From NCBI GenBank assembly GCA_035293245.1, contig DATDOO010000082.1, positions 1-5,970 of the forward strand: DNA of 5,970 nucleotides, read 5' to 3'. This stretch comes from DATDOO01 sp035293245. Its GTDB lineage: Bacteria > Pseudomonadota > Gammaproteobacteria > Methylococcales > Methylococcaceae. A program made the position numbers and the translations under genes. Under the pieces are notes generated by a model, which saw nothing but the letters and a program-made list of their open reading frames with translations, was not told the DNA's origin and ran no database searches. The number at the start of each line of letters is the position of its first letter. Positions within the stretch are counted from its first letter, which is position 1. Of this stretch, positions 1 to 5,970 are shown in pieces.

Positions 1-1597
1 CGCCCGCCCGCCACACGGTGTCTTCCACGGTCGAGACCAGGTGGAATCGCACCGGCTGCCCCAGGCGCAGGGAAAAGCTCCGTCCCTCCAGGGTCAGCTC
101 CTGCCCTTCCGCGCTGCCGCGCGGCAGCAGGCAAACGCCCGGCTTGCCCACGTCCCGCTTGGCTTCCACCTGCAGGAAATAGCTGCGCGGCGAACCGCCG
201 CCGATGGCCGCGAGGGCGCCGCGCCGCGCCAGCAGAAATGCCACGGCGCCCAGGGACACGGCCTGATCCGGATGGGGATTGTCCAGAACGCGGGGCACCG
301 CGCCGCGCCAGCGGCTCAGGAGTTCCACCACCCTCTCGCCCAGGAGGCGGCTCCGGAACACCCCGCCGTTCAGCAGCAGGGCGTCGGCCACGGCAGAACC
401 CCCCGGCTCTCCCAAGGCTGCGCGGGAAGCCGCTTGATGCTGGCTGAGAAAAGCCGCGAGGTGGCGGCTGATGGCCGGATCGGGAACGTAAGGCAAGCCG
501 AATTCCACCACCGCGCTGCGCTTGGCGGAAGGCGCCTCGTCCAGCCCGGCCAGGGGGAAAAACCCGTCCGCCACCAGTTCCCGCACCGCCTCGCGGCTCA
601 GTTCCGCCGAGCGCGCGCCGCCAATCAGCCGCGAGCCGCCGCCCAGCAAAGTCACCGTGGCGCTGGACGGCGCGTTGCCGGCCAAAAGCCGCTCCTTGAC
701 CGTCCGGCATTGCGCCACCAGTTGCCCCAGTTCGGCGGCGCCCAGCCGAGAACCTTGTGCTGCGATTTGCTGTTCGACCTGGTGGGCCAGCGCCAGATCC
801 ATGTTGTCGCCGCCGAGCAGCAGGTGATTGCCGACGGCGACGCGCGTCAGGACGGGCCCTTCGTCGTCATCGTGCTCGATGCGGATCAAAGTCAGGTCGG
901 TGGTGCCGCCGCCCACGTCCACCACCAATAAGAGGCGCGTCCCGGCCAGCGCCTCGGCCAGGCGGCGCCGATTGCGCCACAGCCAGTCGTAGCAAGCCGC
1001 CTGCGGTTCTTCGAGCAAACGGAAATCGGGCAGGCCGGCGCGCCGCGCCGCCTCCACGGTCAGGGCGCGCGCCGCTTCGTCGAAGGAAGCCGGCACGGTG
1101 ATCGCCAGTTCCTGCCGTTCCAACGGATGATCCGGAAAACGGCTGTTCCAGGCGGCGCGCACTTCGGCCAAGTAACCGGCGCTGGCGTCGAGCGGCGAGA
1201 TGCGGCCCACCCCTTCCGGTGCGCCCCAGGGCAGAATCGCCGCCTCGCGGTCCACCGCGCCATGGCACAGCCAGCTCTTGGCGCTCGCCACCAGCCGCCC
1301 ATGGCTCTTGGCGCCCAGGTTGCGCGCCCACTCGCCGAGAATGGCGCCGGGCACGGGATCGCCGGACAGCGCCGGGTGCGGCCAGGGCAATCGGGTGTCG
1401 GCTTCCGCCAGCTCGCCCTCCGCCGGATGGTAGCGCAGCGACGGCAGCAAGGGCCGCGCCGCGACGCTGCCCGGACCGATCAGCTGCTCGATGGCGAATG
1501 GCTGGATCGAGAGCCGCCCGCCTTTGGACAGATCGGCGTAAGCAACGGCGGTGTGGGTGGTGCCGAGGTCGATTCCGACCAGATAGCGGACAGTCAT
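1..1597 (-). CDS. Hsp70/DnaK-like family ATPase (3' end beyond the window)
   Basis: Minus-strand reading frame starting with ATG at 1597-1595 and open to the left edge: 532 codons, no stop, so the C-terminus is outside. It shows the actin/Hsp70 ATPase signature motifs in order: phosphate-1 GIDLGTTHTA (residues 8-17), VPASF (168-172), LLEEPQAA (194-201), phosphate-2 VVDVGGGTTDL (225-235), GGDNMD (262-267), adenosine motif LLLNGGVFRS (407-416) and PDQAVSLGAVAF (443-454). The family binds and hydrolyses ATP in the cytoplasm to drive a client-binding cycle. The part after about residue 470 would be the substrate-side region. It is not canonical DnaK: inserts and linker differ, and it sits in no dnaK-dnaJ-grpE context. 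It resembles the divergent 'Hsp70 family protein' group of proteobacteria, whose clients are unknown. The start is fixed by the motif position and by the ATGA overlap with the stop of the upstream phosphopantetheinyl transferase gene, which implies coupled translation. Family confidence is high; cellular role is unknown. Confidence 0.93.
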   Translation of the reverse strand, partial: MTVRYLVGIDLGTTHTAVAYADLSKGGRLSIQPFAIEQLIGPGSVAARPLLPSLRYHPAEGELAEADTRLPWPHPALSGDPVPGAILGEWARNLGAKSHGRLVASAKSWLCHGAVDREAAILPWGAPEGVGRISPLDASAGYLAEVRAAWNSRFPDHPLERQELAITVPASFDEAARALTVEAARRAGLPDFRLLEEPQAACYDWLWRNRRRLAEALAGTRLLLVVDVGGGTTDLTLIRIEHDDDEGPVLTRVAVGNHLLLGGDNMDLALAHQVEQQIAAQGSRLGAAELGQLVAQCRTVKERLLAGNAPSSATVTLLGGGSRLIGGARSAELSREAVRELVADGFFPLAGLDEAPSAKRSAVVEFGLPYVPDPAISRHLAAFLSQHQAASRAALGEPGGSAVADALLLNGGVFRSRLLGERVVELLSRWRGAVPRVLDNPHPDQAVSLGAVAFLLARRGALAAIGGGSPRSYFLQVEAKRDVGKPGVCLLPRGSAEGQELTLEGRSFSLRLGQPVRFHLVSTVEDTVWRAG

Positions 1598-2256
1598 GTG
1601 CGGCTCTCTCGATACGCCAACGCGGCGCTATAGCCTTCCGCCACGGGCGGGATCCGAATCCGCCAGTCCTGCGCGGCACCGCAACCGGAAGGCGCGGCGA
1701 CCAGGCGCGGCACGCCGCCCATGTCGAATTCGCATTGTGAAAGCCCAAGGCGAATCCCTTGCCCGACCGCCTTGACGAAGGCTTCCTTGCAGGTCCAGAG
1801 CCGGAAAAAGGCGGAAGGCCGGGCGTTTTCCGGCAGGGATTGCCACCAACTCCGCTCCGCCGAGGAGAAGCAGCGATGCGCCAGCCCTGCCAAATCGAGA
1901 CCCTCGCGCCGGCGCTCCACGTCGGCGCCGACCGGCCACCGGCGGCTCACGGCCAGCAGGCACCAGTCGCCGCTATGGGAAAGGTTGAAATGCAGCGGGG
2001 CACCGGGAAGATGTGGCTTGCCGCCGGCGTCGCGGACAAAGCGAATCTCTTCGGGTCGGCAATCCAAACACGCGCCCAGAATCCGCCGCGTGCCGGCCCA
2101 GGCCGTCACCCAGGCCGCGCGGCGCGACGGATCGACGATGCGCGCCGCCCGGACGCGCTGTTCGTCATCCAGAAGGGGGAAGAGCATCTCGTATTCGCCA
2201 GGTTCCGCGCCGAGCGGGATCAACCAGTGGCAAACCGCATCATCCGCCGGCGTCAT
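1594..2256 (-). CDS. 4'-phosphopantetheinyl transferase, Sfp/Gsp type
   Basis: 220-residue protein of the Sfp superfamily, which moves the 4'-phosphopantetheine arm of coenzyme A onto a conserved serine of acyl or peptidyl carrier proteins (fatty acid, polyketide or nonribosomal peptide synthesis). Visible motifs: FNLSHSG (90-96), VGADVE (109-114, with Asp112 and Glu114 as the expected Mg2+ ligands), HRCFSSAE (127-134, equivalent to the family RFFSxxE) and WTCKEAFVKAVGQG (154-167, Glu158 and Lys162 being the catalytic/CoA-binding positions). Length fits the two-subdomain monomeric Sfp class, not the about 120-residue AcpS class. The frame is open to 2295, but ATG at 2256 is preferred: GGAG lies four bases upstream and the protein then begins shortly before the first conserved block. 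It overlaps the HDOD gene by 17 bp upstream and the Hsp70 gene by 4 bp downstream. No carrier protein or synthase is in the window, so the substrate cannot be named; it may be the cell's general PPTase. Confidence 0.92.
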   Translation of the reverse strand: MTPADDAVCHWLIPLGAEPGEYEMLFPLLDDEQRVRAARIVDPSRRAAWVTAWAGTRRILGACLDCRPEEIRFVRDAGGKPHLPGAPLHFNLSHSGDWCLLAVSRRWPVGADVERRREGLDLAGLAHRCFSSAERSWWQSLPENARPSAFFRLWTCKEAFVKAVGQGIRLGLSQCEFDMGGVPRLVAAPSGCGAAQDWRIRIPPVAEGYSAALAYRESRT

Positions 2257-3124
2257 CGCGCTCCAGTTCTTCGAGGATCGAATCCTGCAAGGCAAGGAAG
2301 TCCGCCGGCTCCAGGCCGAGATAGGCCATCACCTCCGGCCCTTCGCGCAGCCATTCCGGGTTTTCCTCGGCACGCCACAGGCGGCGGCGCACGGAACTCA
2401 GTTGATGGGCGGCCTTCAGCAGCGCCAGGGGCGTCAACACGTCGGGGCCGAGGGCGGTTTTTTTGTCCAGCAATTCCCGAAACGGACGGTGATGAGCCAT
2501 GATCGCGCGGCACAGGTGCTGCGGCAACATCCAGGTGTAGCCGAGCAGAAAACCCAGTTCGGCGTGATCCATACCGTAGCGGCTGTTTTCCTCGTCGACC
2601 TGGATGCAGTCGTCGCCGCGGTTGAGGCGCGCCAGCATATTTTTGTAGTCGGGAAACCGTTGCATCAGGATCAGCATCCCGCCGTCGTGAAACAGGCACA
2701 GGGCGTACACCTCCTCCGGGTCCACCGTCCCCAGCCGCCGGGCCAGGATCATTCCCAGCGCGGCTACGTCGTTGTTGGTGTCCCAGAAGCGGGCGTGCTC
2801 CGCCGCATCGCCCCAGGCGGCGCGGAACGCCACCGCGCGCACCAGCATCAGCACCCAGCGCAGCCCGAGCAGGGCGATGGCCTGCTGGATGGAAACCACG
2901 CTCTTGGTCAGGCCGAACAACGGCGAATTGACGGCCTGCAGTATGGCGGCGGAAAGGCTCATATCTGCGGAAATCAGCCCGGCGATGCGCGGCAAATCCG
3001 GCGTGCCCTGGCGGTATTCCGCCATCACCTTGCGCAGCACGTCCGGCTGCGGCGGCAGGGGGATGTTTGCCAACGCCGGTCTGCGTCGCAACAGTGCTTG
3101 CTGGTCGAGGCCGGACGGTCCCAT
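2240..3124 (-). CDS. HDOD-domain protein
   Basis: 294-residue cytoplasmic protein, almost entirely one HDOD domain (about residues 18-215) plus a helical C-terminal tail. HDOD is a helical relative of the HD phosphohydrolase fold found in bacterial signalling proteins and generally lacking the full metal-binding set. Family features visible: N-terminal LPPQPDVLRKVM (23-34), the ISADMSLSAAILQAVNSPLFG stretch (51-71), SIQQAIALLGLRWV (78-91), a partial HD-like CLFHDGGML (143-151), MDHAELGFLLGYTW (185-198) and a late AIMAHHRP (207-214). No receiver, GGDEF or EAL domain is attached, so it is a stand-alone member. The open frame continues far upstream (to 4468), but that part runs antisense through rsmE and has no domain resemblance; the ATG at 3124, preceded by GGGGA, gives a normal family N-terminus. 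It lies 38 bp after rsmE and overlaps the PPTase gene by 17 bp. The precise function of this member is not known; a signalling or regulatory role is the family expectation. Confidence 0.9.
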   Translation of the reverse strand: MGPSGLDQQALLRRRPALANIPLPPQPDVLRKVMAEYRQGTPDLPRIAGLISADMSLSAAILQAVNSPLFGLTKSVVSIQQAIALLGLRWVLMLVRAVAFRAAWGDAAEHARFWDTNNDVAALGMILARRLGTVDPEEVYALCLFHDGGMLILMQRFPDYKNMLARLNRGDDCIQVDEENSRYGMDHAELGFLLGYTWMLPQHLCRAIMAHHRPFRELLDKKTALGPDVLTPLALLKAAHQLSSVRRRLWRAEENPEWLREGPEVMAYLGLEPADFLALQDSILEELERDDAGG

Positions 3125-3162
3125 GTGTTCCCCGAAAGTCTTCAAGACAGAAGCGAATAATC

Positions 3163-3891
3163 CTAACCCAAATCGCCCCACAGGGCTTGCAGCGCCGCCA
3201 GGGCCGCCAGCGCCGCGGTCTCGGCGCGCAGCACGCGCGGCCCGAGGCGCACCGGCGTGAAGCCCGCCGCCCGCGCCAGTTCGCGCTCTTCCGCGCTGAA
3301 GCCGCCTTCCGGCCCGGCGAGCAGGCACACGTTTTCCGCCGGGCGCGCCAGTTCCCGCAAACTCGTCGAAGCGCGCGGATCGCAGAACAGGCGCAGGCCG
3401 CTTTGCGCTCCCAGCCACGTCGTCAACTTGCCCGGCTCGTCCAGCCGCGGCGGACGGTTGCGCCCGCACTGCTCGCAAGCGCTCATGGCCACCTTGCGCC
3501 AGTGCGCCGCACGCTGTGCCCAGCGCTGCGGGTCCAGCCGCACCACGCAACGCTCGGTGACAAGCGGCGCGATGCGCGCCACGCCCAGTTCCACCGCCTT
3601 CTGGACGGCGTAATCCATGCGCTCGCCGCGCGTGACGCCCAAGCCCAGATCCACCCTCAAGGACGACTCCGCCTCGCGGTCGCGGAATTCCCCCACCTGC
3701 AGCACCACTTCGCGCTTTCCCGCGGCGGCAACCTCGGCGGCGTACTCGCCGCCTGTCCCGTCGAACACGGTCAAGGCGTCCCCTTTGTTCAGCCGCAGCA
3801 CGTCGCGCAGGTAGTGGCCCGTCTCCGTGTCGAGGGTGCAGGGCTCGCCCGGCTTCGCGCCGAGAGGAAGGTACAGGCGGGATACGCGCAT
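3163..3891 (-). CDS. rsmE: 16S rRNA (uracil-1498-N3) methyltransferase RsmE
   Basis: 242-residue SPOUT-class methyltransferase that uses S-adenosylmethionine to methylate N3 of U1498 in 16S rRNA of the small ribosomal subunit. It matches the family in length and from end to end: N-terminal RVSRLYLP (2-9), HYLRDVLRLNKGD (26-38, the PUA-like RNA-binding part), RMDYAVQKAVELGV (91-104), TERCVV (112-117), SACEQCGRN (137-145), and the SAM-binding knot motifs LAGPEGGFS (191-199) and LGPRVLRAETA (216-226). The frame is open upstream to 4023, but the ATG at 3891 places the conserved RVSRLYLP at the N-terminus as in other RsmE proteins. I see no clear Shine-Dalgarno before it. It is the first gene of the minus-strand block, with the HDOD gene 38 bp downstream. 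Confidence 0.96.
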   Translation of the reverse strand: MRVSRLYLPLGAKPGEPCTLDTETGHYLRDVLRLNKGDALTVFDGTGGEYAAEVAAAGKREVVLQVGEFRDREAESSLRVDLGLGVTRGERMDYAVQKAVELGVARIAPLVTERCVVRLDPQRWAQRAAHWRKVAMSACEQCGRNRPPRLDEPGKLTTWLGAQSGLRLFCDPRASTSLRELARPAENVCLLAGPEGGFSAEERELARAAGFTPVRLGPRVLRAETAALAALAALQALWGDLG

Positions 3892-3923
3892 GGTTTGGGC
3901 ATCGCAAGACGAAAATCGCCCCC

Positions 3924-3953
3924 ATTTTACCTTCCCGGCCCAATACGACCGAA
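3924..3953 (-). promoter_or_regulatory. Possible promoter for the rsmE operon
   Basis: The 75-bp gap 3892-3966 before rsmE must contain the promoter if the four-gene block starts there. On the minus strand TAAAAT (3929-3924) is a fair -10 match placed to give a leader of about 25 bases. The -35 is poor: TTCGGT (3953-3948) has 18-bp spacing but only two consensus positions, and TTTACT (3958-3953) is 23 bp away, too far. Only the -10 is persuasive. Confidence 0.25.
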
Positions 3954-4006
3954 GTAAACTCGCGCCATGGACAGCGCCTGGCGTCATTGGCGCGAGGCTT
4001 TTGCGC

Positions 4007-4395
4007 AGCTTCGGTCCGGACACGGTCCGCCATGCGCGGGCGCTGACGGAAACCAGCCGGGACTTGGCGGAGGCGGAACTCGACGCGCACTTCGCCGCGG
4101 CCTACGGCATCTTCTCCGGTCCCGTCCGGGACCGGGCGGCGCTGCGCTTCGCCCCGGAACGCGCCCGCTGGGTCAAAGCCGAACGATGGCGCCCGGAACG
4201 GCAGGGCGAGACCCTCCCCGACGGCGGCTACCGCCTGAGCGTCCCTTACGCCGACGAGCGGGAACTGCTCATGGACATCCTGCGCCAGGGCGGCGCGTCG
4301 AAGTGGAGGCGCCCAAGTCTTTACGAAGACGAGTGGCCGATGAGGCAGCGGCTCTTGCCAGCATGCATCGCGGCGGTCATCCGATCGGTGCATGA
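4007..4395 (+). pseudogene. WYL-family transcriptional regulator, C-terminal remnant with frameshift
   Basis: Remnant of a YafY-like WYL-domain regulator. Such proteins normally have about 230-330 residues: an N-terminal winged helix-turn-helix, the ligand-sensing WYL domain, and a C-terminal WCX extension. Only the end of the WYL domain and the WCX part can be read: RDLAEAELDAHFAAAYGIF, then LRFAPERARWVKAERWRP, then DGGYRLSVPYADERELLMDILRQGG, in the frame of 4007, ending at 4294. The expected continuation, VEVEAPKSLRRRVADEAA, then ALASMHR, follows at once but in the next frame, from 4297 to a TGA at 4393-4395. Bases 4295-4296 are left over, consistent with loss of one base in a GGCGGCGCG run (a net -1 change). 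The DNA-binding half is absent: the gap to rsmE is far too short for it and neither frame upstream resembles a WYL protein. The frameshift alone could be a sequencing error, but the missing N-terminus argues for a real pseudogene. WYL regulators often control defence or mobile loci. Confidence 0.75.
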
Positions 4396-4405
4396 GGCGC
4401 GGAAT

Positions 4406-4433
4406 TTGAGCCACTTCACGATAGGTTGATAGT
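4406..4433 (+). promoter_or_regulatory. Possible promoter for the SMC-like ATPase gene
   Basis: In the gap after the WYL remnant, TTGAGC (4406-4411) and GATAGT (4428-4433) each match four of six consensus positions with a 16-bp spacer. The implied transcription start near 4440 would leave a leader of only about 15 bases, just containing the ribosome site. This is a weak prediction; a different upstream start is equally possible. Confidence 0.25.
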
Positions 4434-4440
4434 TTGGCGT

Positions 4441-4446
4441 AGGAGG
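4441..4446 (+). promoter_or_regulatory. Ribosome binding site that decides the TTG start at 4456
   Basis: A perfect AGGAGG lies nine bases before TTG at 4456. An ATG at 4449 is only two bases after AGGAGG and is in a different frame that stops after 33 codons (TGA 4548-4550). The TTG start is therefore preferred for the ATPase gene. Confidence 0.7.
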
Positions 4447-4455
4447 AAATGATCA

Positions 4456-5856
4456 TTGTCGAACACATCGGAAGCCGATTATTTCGCCCTGCGGCGGCTA
4501 ATCCTTATCGACGCCTACCGCAAGGGCGCCCTCACGGAGTTGAAGCTTGACGGGCATACCTCGCTCACCGGCGCTAACGGTGCGGGCAAGACCTCGTTGT
4601 TGCGGCTGATCCCCCTGTTCTATGGGGAAAGCCCGAACAAGCTGGTGCAGGGCGGAGGCGTGAATCAGTCCTTCGTGCAGTACTACCTGCCCCACACCAC
4701 ATCTTTCATCGTGTTCGAGTACAGCCGGCGCGGCAAGGTGTGCATGGTGGTGTTGCATGCCTCCCGGTCTGGAGAAAGTGTTTACTACCGCTTTATCGAC
4801 CAGCCATTTGCCTTGGAACGATTCCGCGACGAGTCCGGCAGCCTTGTGAGCGGCCCCGATCTCAACCGCCACATCAGGAAGCGAGGCGAGTTCTGTTCCG
4901 AACAAATCACCGCCCTCTCGGATTACCGGGCCATCATCCAGAACGCAGTTTCCGGAAACCGAGAGCATCGAACGCTTGCGGCCAATTTCTCTTTCGTCGG
5001 TCCGGCCAGTCGCTTGAGCCATGTGGAAAAGATCGTGACCGGGATGTTTTCGCGGGTGACGCATTTCCGCGACATCAAACGGATGATCGTTTCCTGCATC
5101 GTCGACGACAAGACCAGTATCCGGCTCGAATCCAGCAAAACCACCATGAAGGACTGGGTACGAGAGTACCGAGCCTATGTGGCAGTGATGGAGCAGGCCG
5201 GACGCATGCGCGATTTCCAAGAATCGCAACTGCGCCATGAAGAAGCTGCGCGACGACTTCAGGCTGTCCATACGGATTTCGCCCGGTTGCAACAGGTTCA
5301 TGAATCTGCAATTGAACAGGCCGAGGTGCGGGGAGAAGAAATCCAGGGGGAGATGCAACTCCTGGAGGACACGACCAATACGCGACTGCGCGAAATCGGC
5401 GGTCGATTGGGCAAGGCAGAGGGTCTGGTGAAAAGTCTGGAAGACGCTCTTCAGACATTGGACCGGCAACAGCGCGCCTACGAAAAAGAAGATCTGCCGG
5501 CGCTTGCCCGCCTGGTGGATGCCTTGCCGCAACTGGCCGAAGATCTGGAGGCCAAAGATCAGCGGGAAAAAGCCCTGCTGGGTGAATCCCGGAACCTGGC
5601 CAATCGCTATGCCGAACTGCGCAACCGGCGCACCGAGTCCTTCCACGCATTGGAGAGGGAAAAGAATGCACTCAAAGAGCCAATTCGGGTCGGGGGCAAG
5701 GAGGAAGATACTCAGGCCAGGCTGGCCGCCGAAGAAGCCTGGCAACACATTTCAGCAGAATTCGAGCGACAGGAAGAAGCCCTCAACAACGGCAAGGAAG
5801 AGATCGCCGAACGGGTAGGTAGCCTTAAACAAGGCTATGTCTGCGTTAAACGTTGA
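4456..5856 (+). pseudogene. SMC/Rad50-like P-loop ATPase (DUF3584-like), truncated by an insertion sequence
   Basis: The frame runs 466 codons from a TTG start to TGA at 5854-5856. Residues 12-120 are the N-terminal half of an ABC/SMC-type ATPase head: LRRLILIDAY (12-21), then Walker A GANGAGKTS (39-47), then LIPLFYGESPNKLV (51-64) and QSFVQYYLPHTTSFIVFEY (71-89). This set is characteristic of the DUF3584 family of large ATP-binding proteins, as I recall it about 940-1,230 residues long. From about residue 240 the chain is charged, heptad-like coiled coil. The second half is missing: the distal coil, signature motif, Walker B and C-terminal lobe. The last dozen codons (from about residue 455) and the stop appear to be read from IS left-end DNA. 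The product therefore cannot form a complete ATPase head. The function of intact relatives is unknown; SMC-like folds suggest DNA maintenance or anti-plasmid/anti-phage action, an inference. GC is visibly lower than in the left block (34 of 60 in 4921-4980 versus 46 of 60 in 3241-3300), consistent with acquisition. Confidence 0.8.
5821..5836. repeat. Inverted repeat at the IS left end
   Basis: AGCCTT-AAAC-AAGGCT, a perfect 6-bp stem with a 4-base loop. It sits at or just inside the presumed IS terminus and may be part of the end recognised by the transposase, or a hairpin limiting read-through from the host gene. No T-run follows, so it is not a standard intrinsic terminator. Confidence 0.6.
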
Positions 5857-5883
5857 AATGGATTTTTTGTCCAATGAGATAAA
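5853..5883 (+). promoter_or_regulatory. Possible transposase promoter
   Basis: TTGAAA (5853-5858) matches five of six -35 positions. GATAAA (5878-5883) is a four-of-six -10 but at 19-bp spacing; TGAGAT (5875-5880) has 16-bp spacing and a weaker match. It lies in the AT-rich stretch before the transposase, where a weak IS promoter is expected. Confidence 0.3.
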
Positions 5884-5909
5884 CGCATCCAACCCAGGAG
5901 GGCGTCCTC

Positions 5910-5970
5910 ATGAAAACCTCCGACTTCAAGATTTGGTTCGACCGGTTGTCGCAGCTTAGCCGTGGCCAAC
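5910..5970 (+). CDS. Transposase, N-terminal fragment, IS1595-like (continues beyond the window)
   Basis: An ATG at 5910 preceded by AGGAGGG (5896-5902, seven-base spacing) opens a frame of 20 visible codons beginning MKTSDFKIWFDRLSQLSRGQ and running off the right edge. The pattern M-K-x-x-(D/E)-F-x-x-W-(F/L)-x-x-L-x-x-L resembles the start of IS1595-family transposases, which have an N-terminal zinc-ribbon and a DDE-type catalytic domain; those parts are outside the window. The ribosome site could pair with TCCT (5905-5908) in a small 4-bp hairpin (5896-5908), a possible but weak brake on translation. With 20 residues the family call is tentative; that a gene starts here is well supported by the ribosome site. 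Confidence 0.6.
   Translation, partial: MKTSDFKIWFDRLSQLSRGQ

Larger units (their letters stand above)
5813..5970 (+). mobile_element. Left end of an IS1595-like insertion sequence
   Basis: From about 5813 the sequence changes character: coding resemblance to the ATPase stops, GC falls (22 of 60 in 5821-5880) and a transposase-like gene begins about 100 bp inside. The likely left tip is GGGTAGGTAGCC (5813-5824), next to a perfect 6-bp inverted repeat with a 4-base loop (AGCCTT/AAGGCT, 5821-5836). TTAAAC occurs twice (5825-5830 and 5846-5851), possibly within transposase-binding sites. The exact boundary, somewhere in 5812-5822, cannot be fixed without the right end and its target duplication, which lie outside the window. 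Family assignment rests on the transposase N-terminus only. Confidence 0.6.

Noticed and set aside
41..931. 296-codon plus-strand open frame
   Set aside because: It is the codon-for-codon complement of the Hsp70 gene, and its Arg/Gln/Ala/His-rich translation is typical of antisense shadow frames.
867..1748. 293-codon minus-strand open frame
   Set aside because: It overlaps the Hsp70 start region and the PPTase 3' end in a different frame from both, with Arg-rich composition and no motifs.
1721..3160. 479-codon plus-strand open frame
   Set aside because: It lies antisense to the PPTase and HDOD genes, both with clear family motifs; long opposite-strand frames are common at this GC content and its translation resembles nothing.
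3967..4006. Possible start of a separate gene (MDSAWRHWREAFAQL)
   Set aside because: There is no convincing ribosome site, and the frame turns into Gly/Pro/Arg-rich shadow sequence until it meets the frameshifted WYL tail at 4297. It could be the remnant of a gene lost at the junction, but nothing supports a call.
3125..4468. Minus-strand open frame that would extend the HDOD protein to 742 residues
   Set aside because: The extension overlaps rsmE on the same strand in another frame, is low-complexity Arg/Gly/Ala-rich, and shows no domain; HDOD homology starts just after the ATG at 3124.
4498..5748. 416-codon minus-strand open frame
   Set aside because: It is antisense to the SMC-like ATPase, whose Walker A and head motifs are unmistakable; there is no ribosome site or recognisable domain on this strand.
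5821..5836. Hairpin as an intrinsic terminator
   Set aside because: No U-tract follows the stem, the stem is short and AT-rich, and its position fits an IS terminus better.
1..5970. tRNA, rRNA or CRISPR array
   Set aside because: No regularly spaced direct repeats and no cloverleaf-like sequences were seen on reading; nearly all of the window is explained by protein genes.

Overview
The window looks like the edge of a core chromosomal block in a GC-rich proteobacterium, most likely a gammaproteobacterium. The lineage is inferred from GC content, protein flavour and gene set; no marker here fixes the genus. Roughly the first 3.9 kb is packed with minus-strand genes of very high GC. The remainder is lower in GC, reads rightwards and consists of broken or interrupted genes, which is typical of accessory DNA.

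Left block (1-3891, all minus strand, read right to left): rsmE (16S rRNA U1498 methyltransferase), a stand-alone HDOD-domain protein, an Sfp-type 4'-phosphopantetheinyl transferase, and an Hsp70/DnaK-like ATPase that runs off the left edge. The gaps are 38 bp, then a 17-bp overlap, then a 4-bp ATGA overlap, so the last three genes are almost certainly co-transcribed and translationally coupled. The Hsp70 gene has no stop codon inside the window; its start and 532 codons are visible.

Boundary (3892-4455): a short divergent intergenic region, then the C-terminal remnant of a WYL-family transcriptional regulator. Its N-terminal DNA-binding part is missing and one base has been lost near 4292-4297, so its last 32 codons lie in another frame. 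A 60-bp gap with a strong AGGAGG ribosome site follows.

Right block (4456-5970): the first about 450 residues of a large SMC/Rad50-like P-loop ATPase resembling the DUF3584 family, with a perfect Walker A motif and a long coiled coil. It is cut off by an insertion sequence whose left end lies near 5813-5822. The start of that element's transposase (20 codons visible, IS1595-like) is at 5910. The picture is a WYL-regulator/SMC-like-ATPase locus, possibly a genome-defence or DNA-maintenance module, that is decaying and has been interrupted by an IS next to a conserved housekeeping operon. The defence role is inference only; no complete novel system is present in the window.
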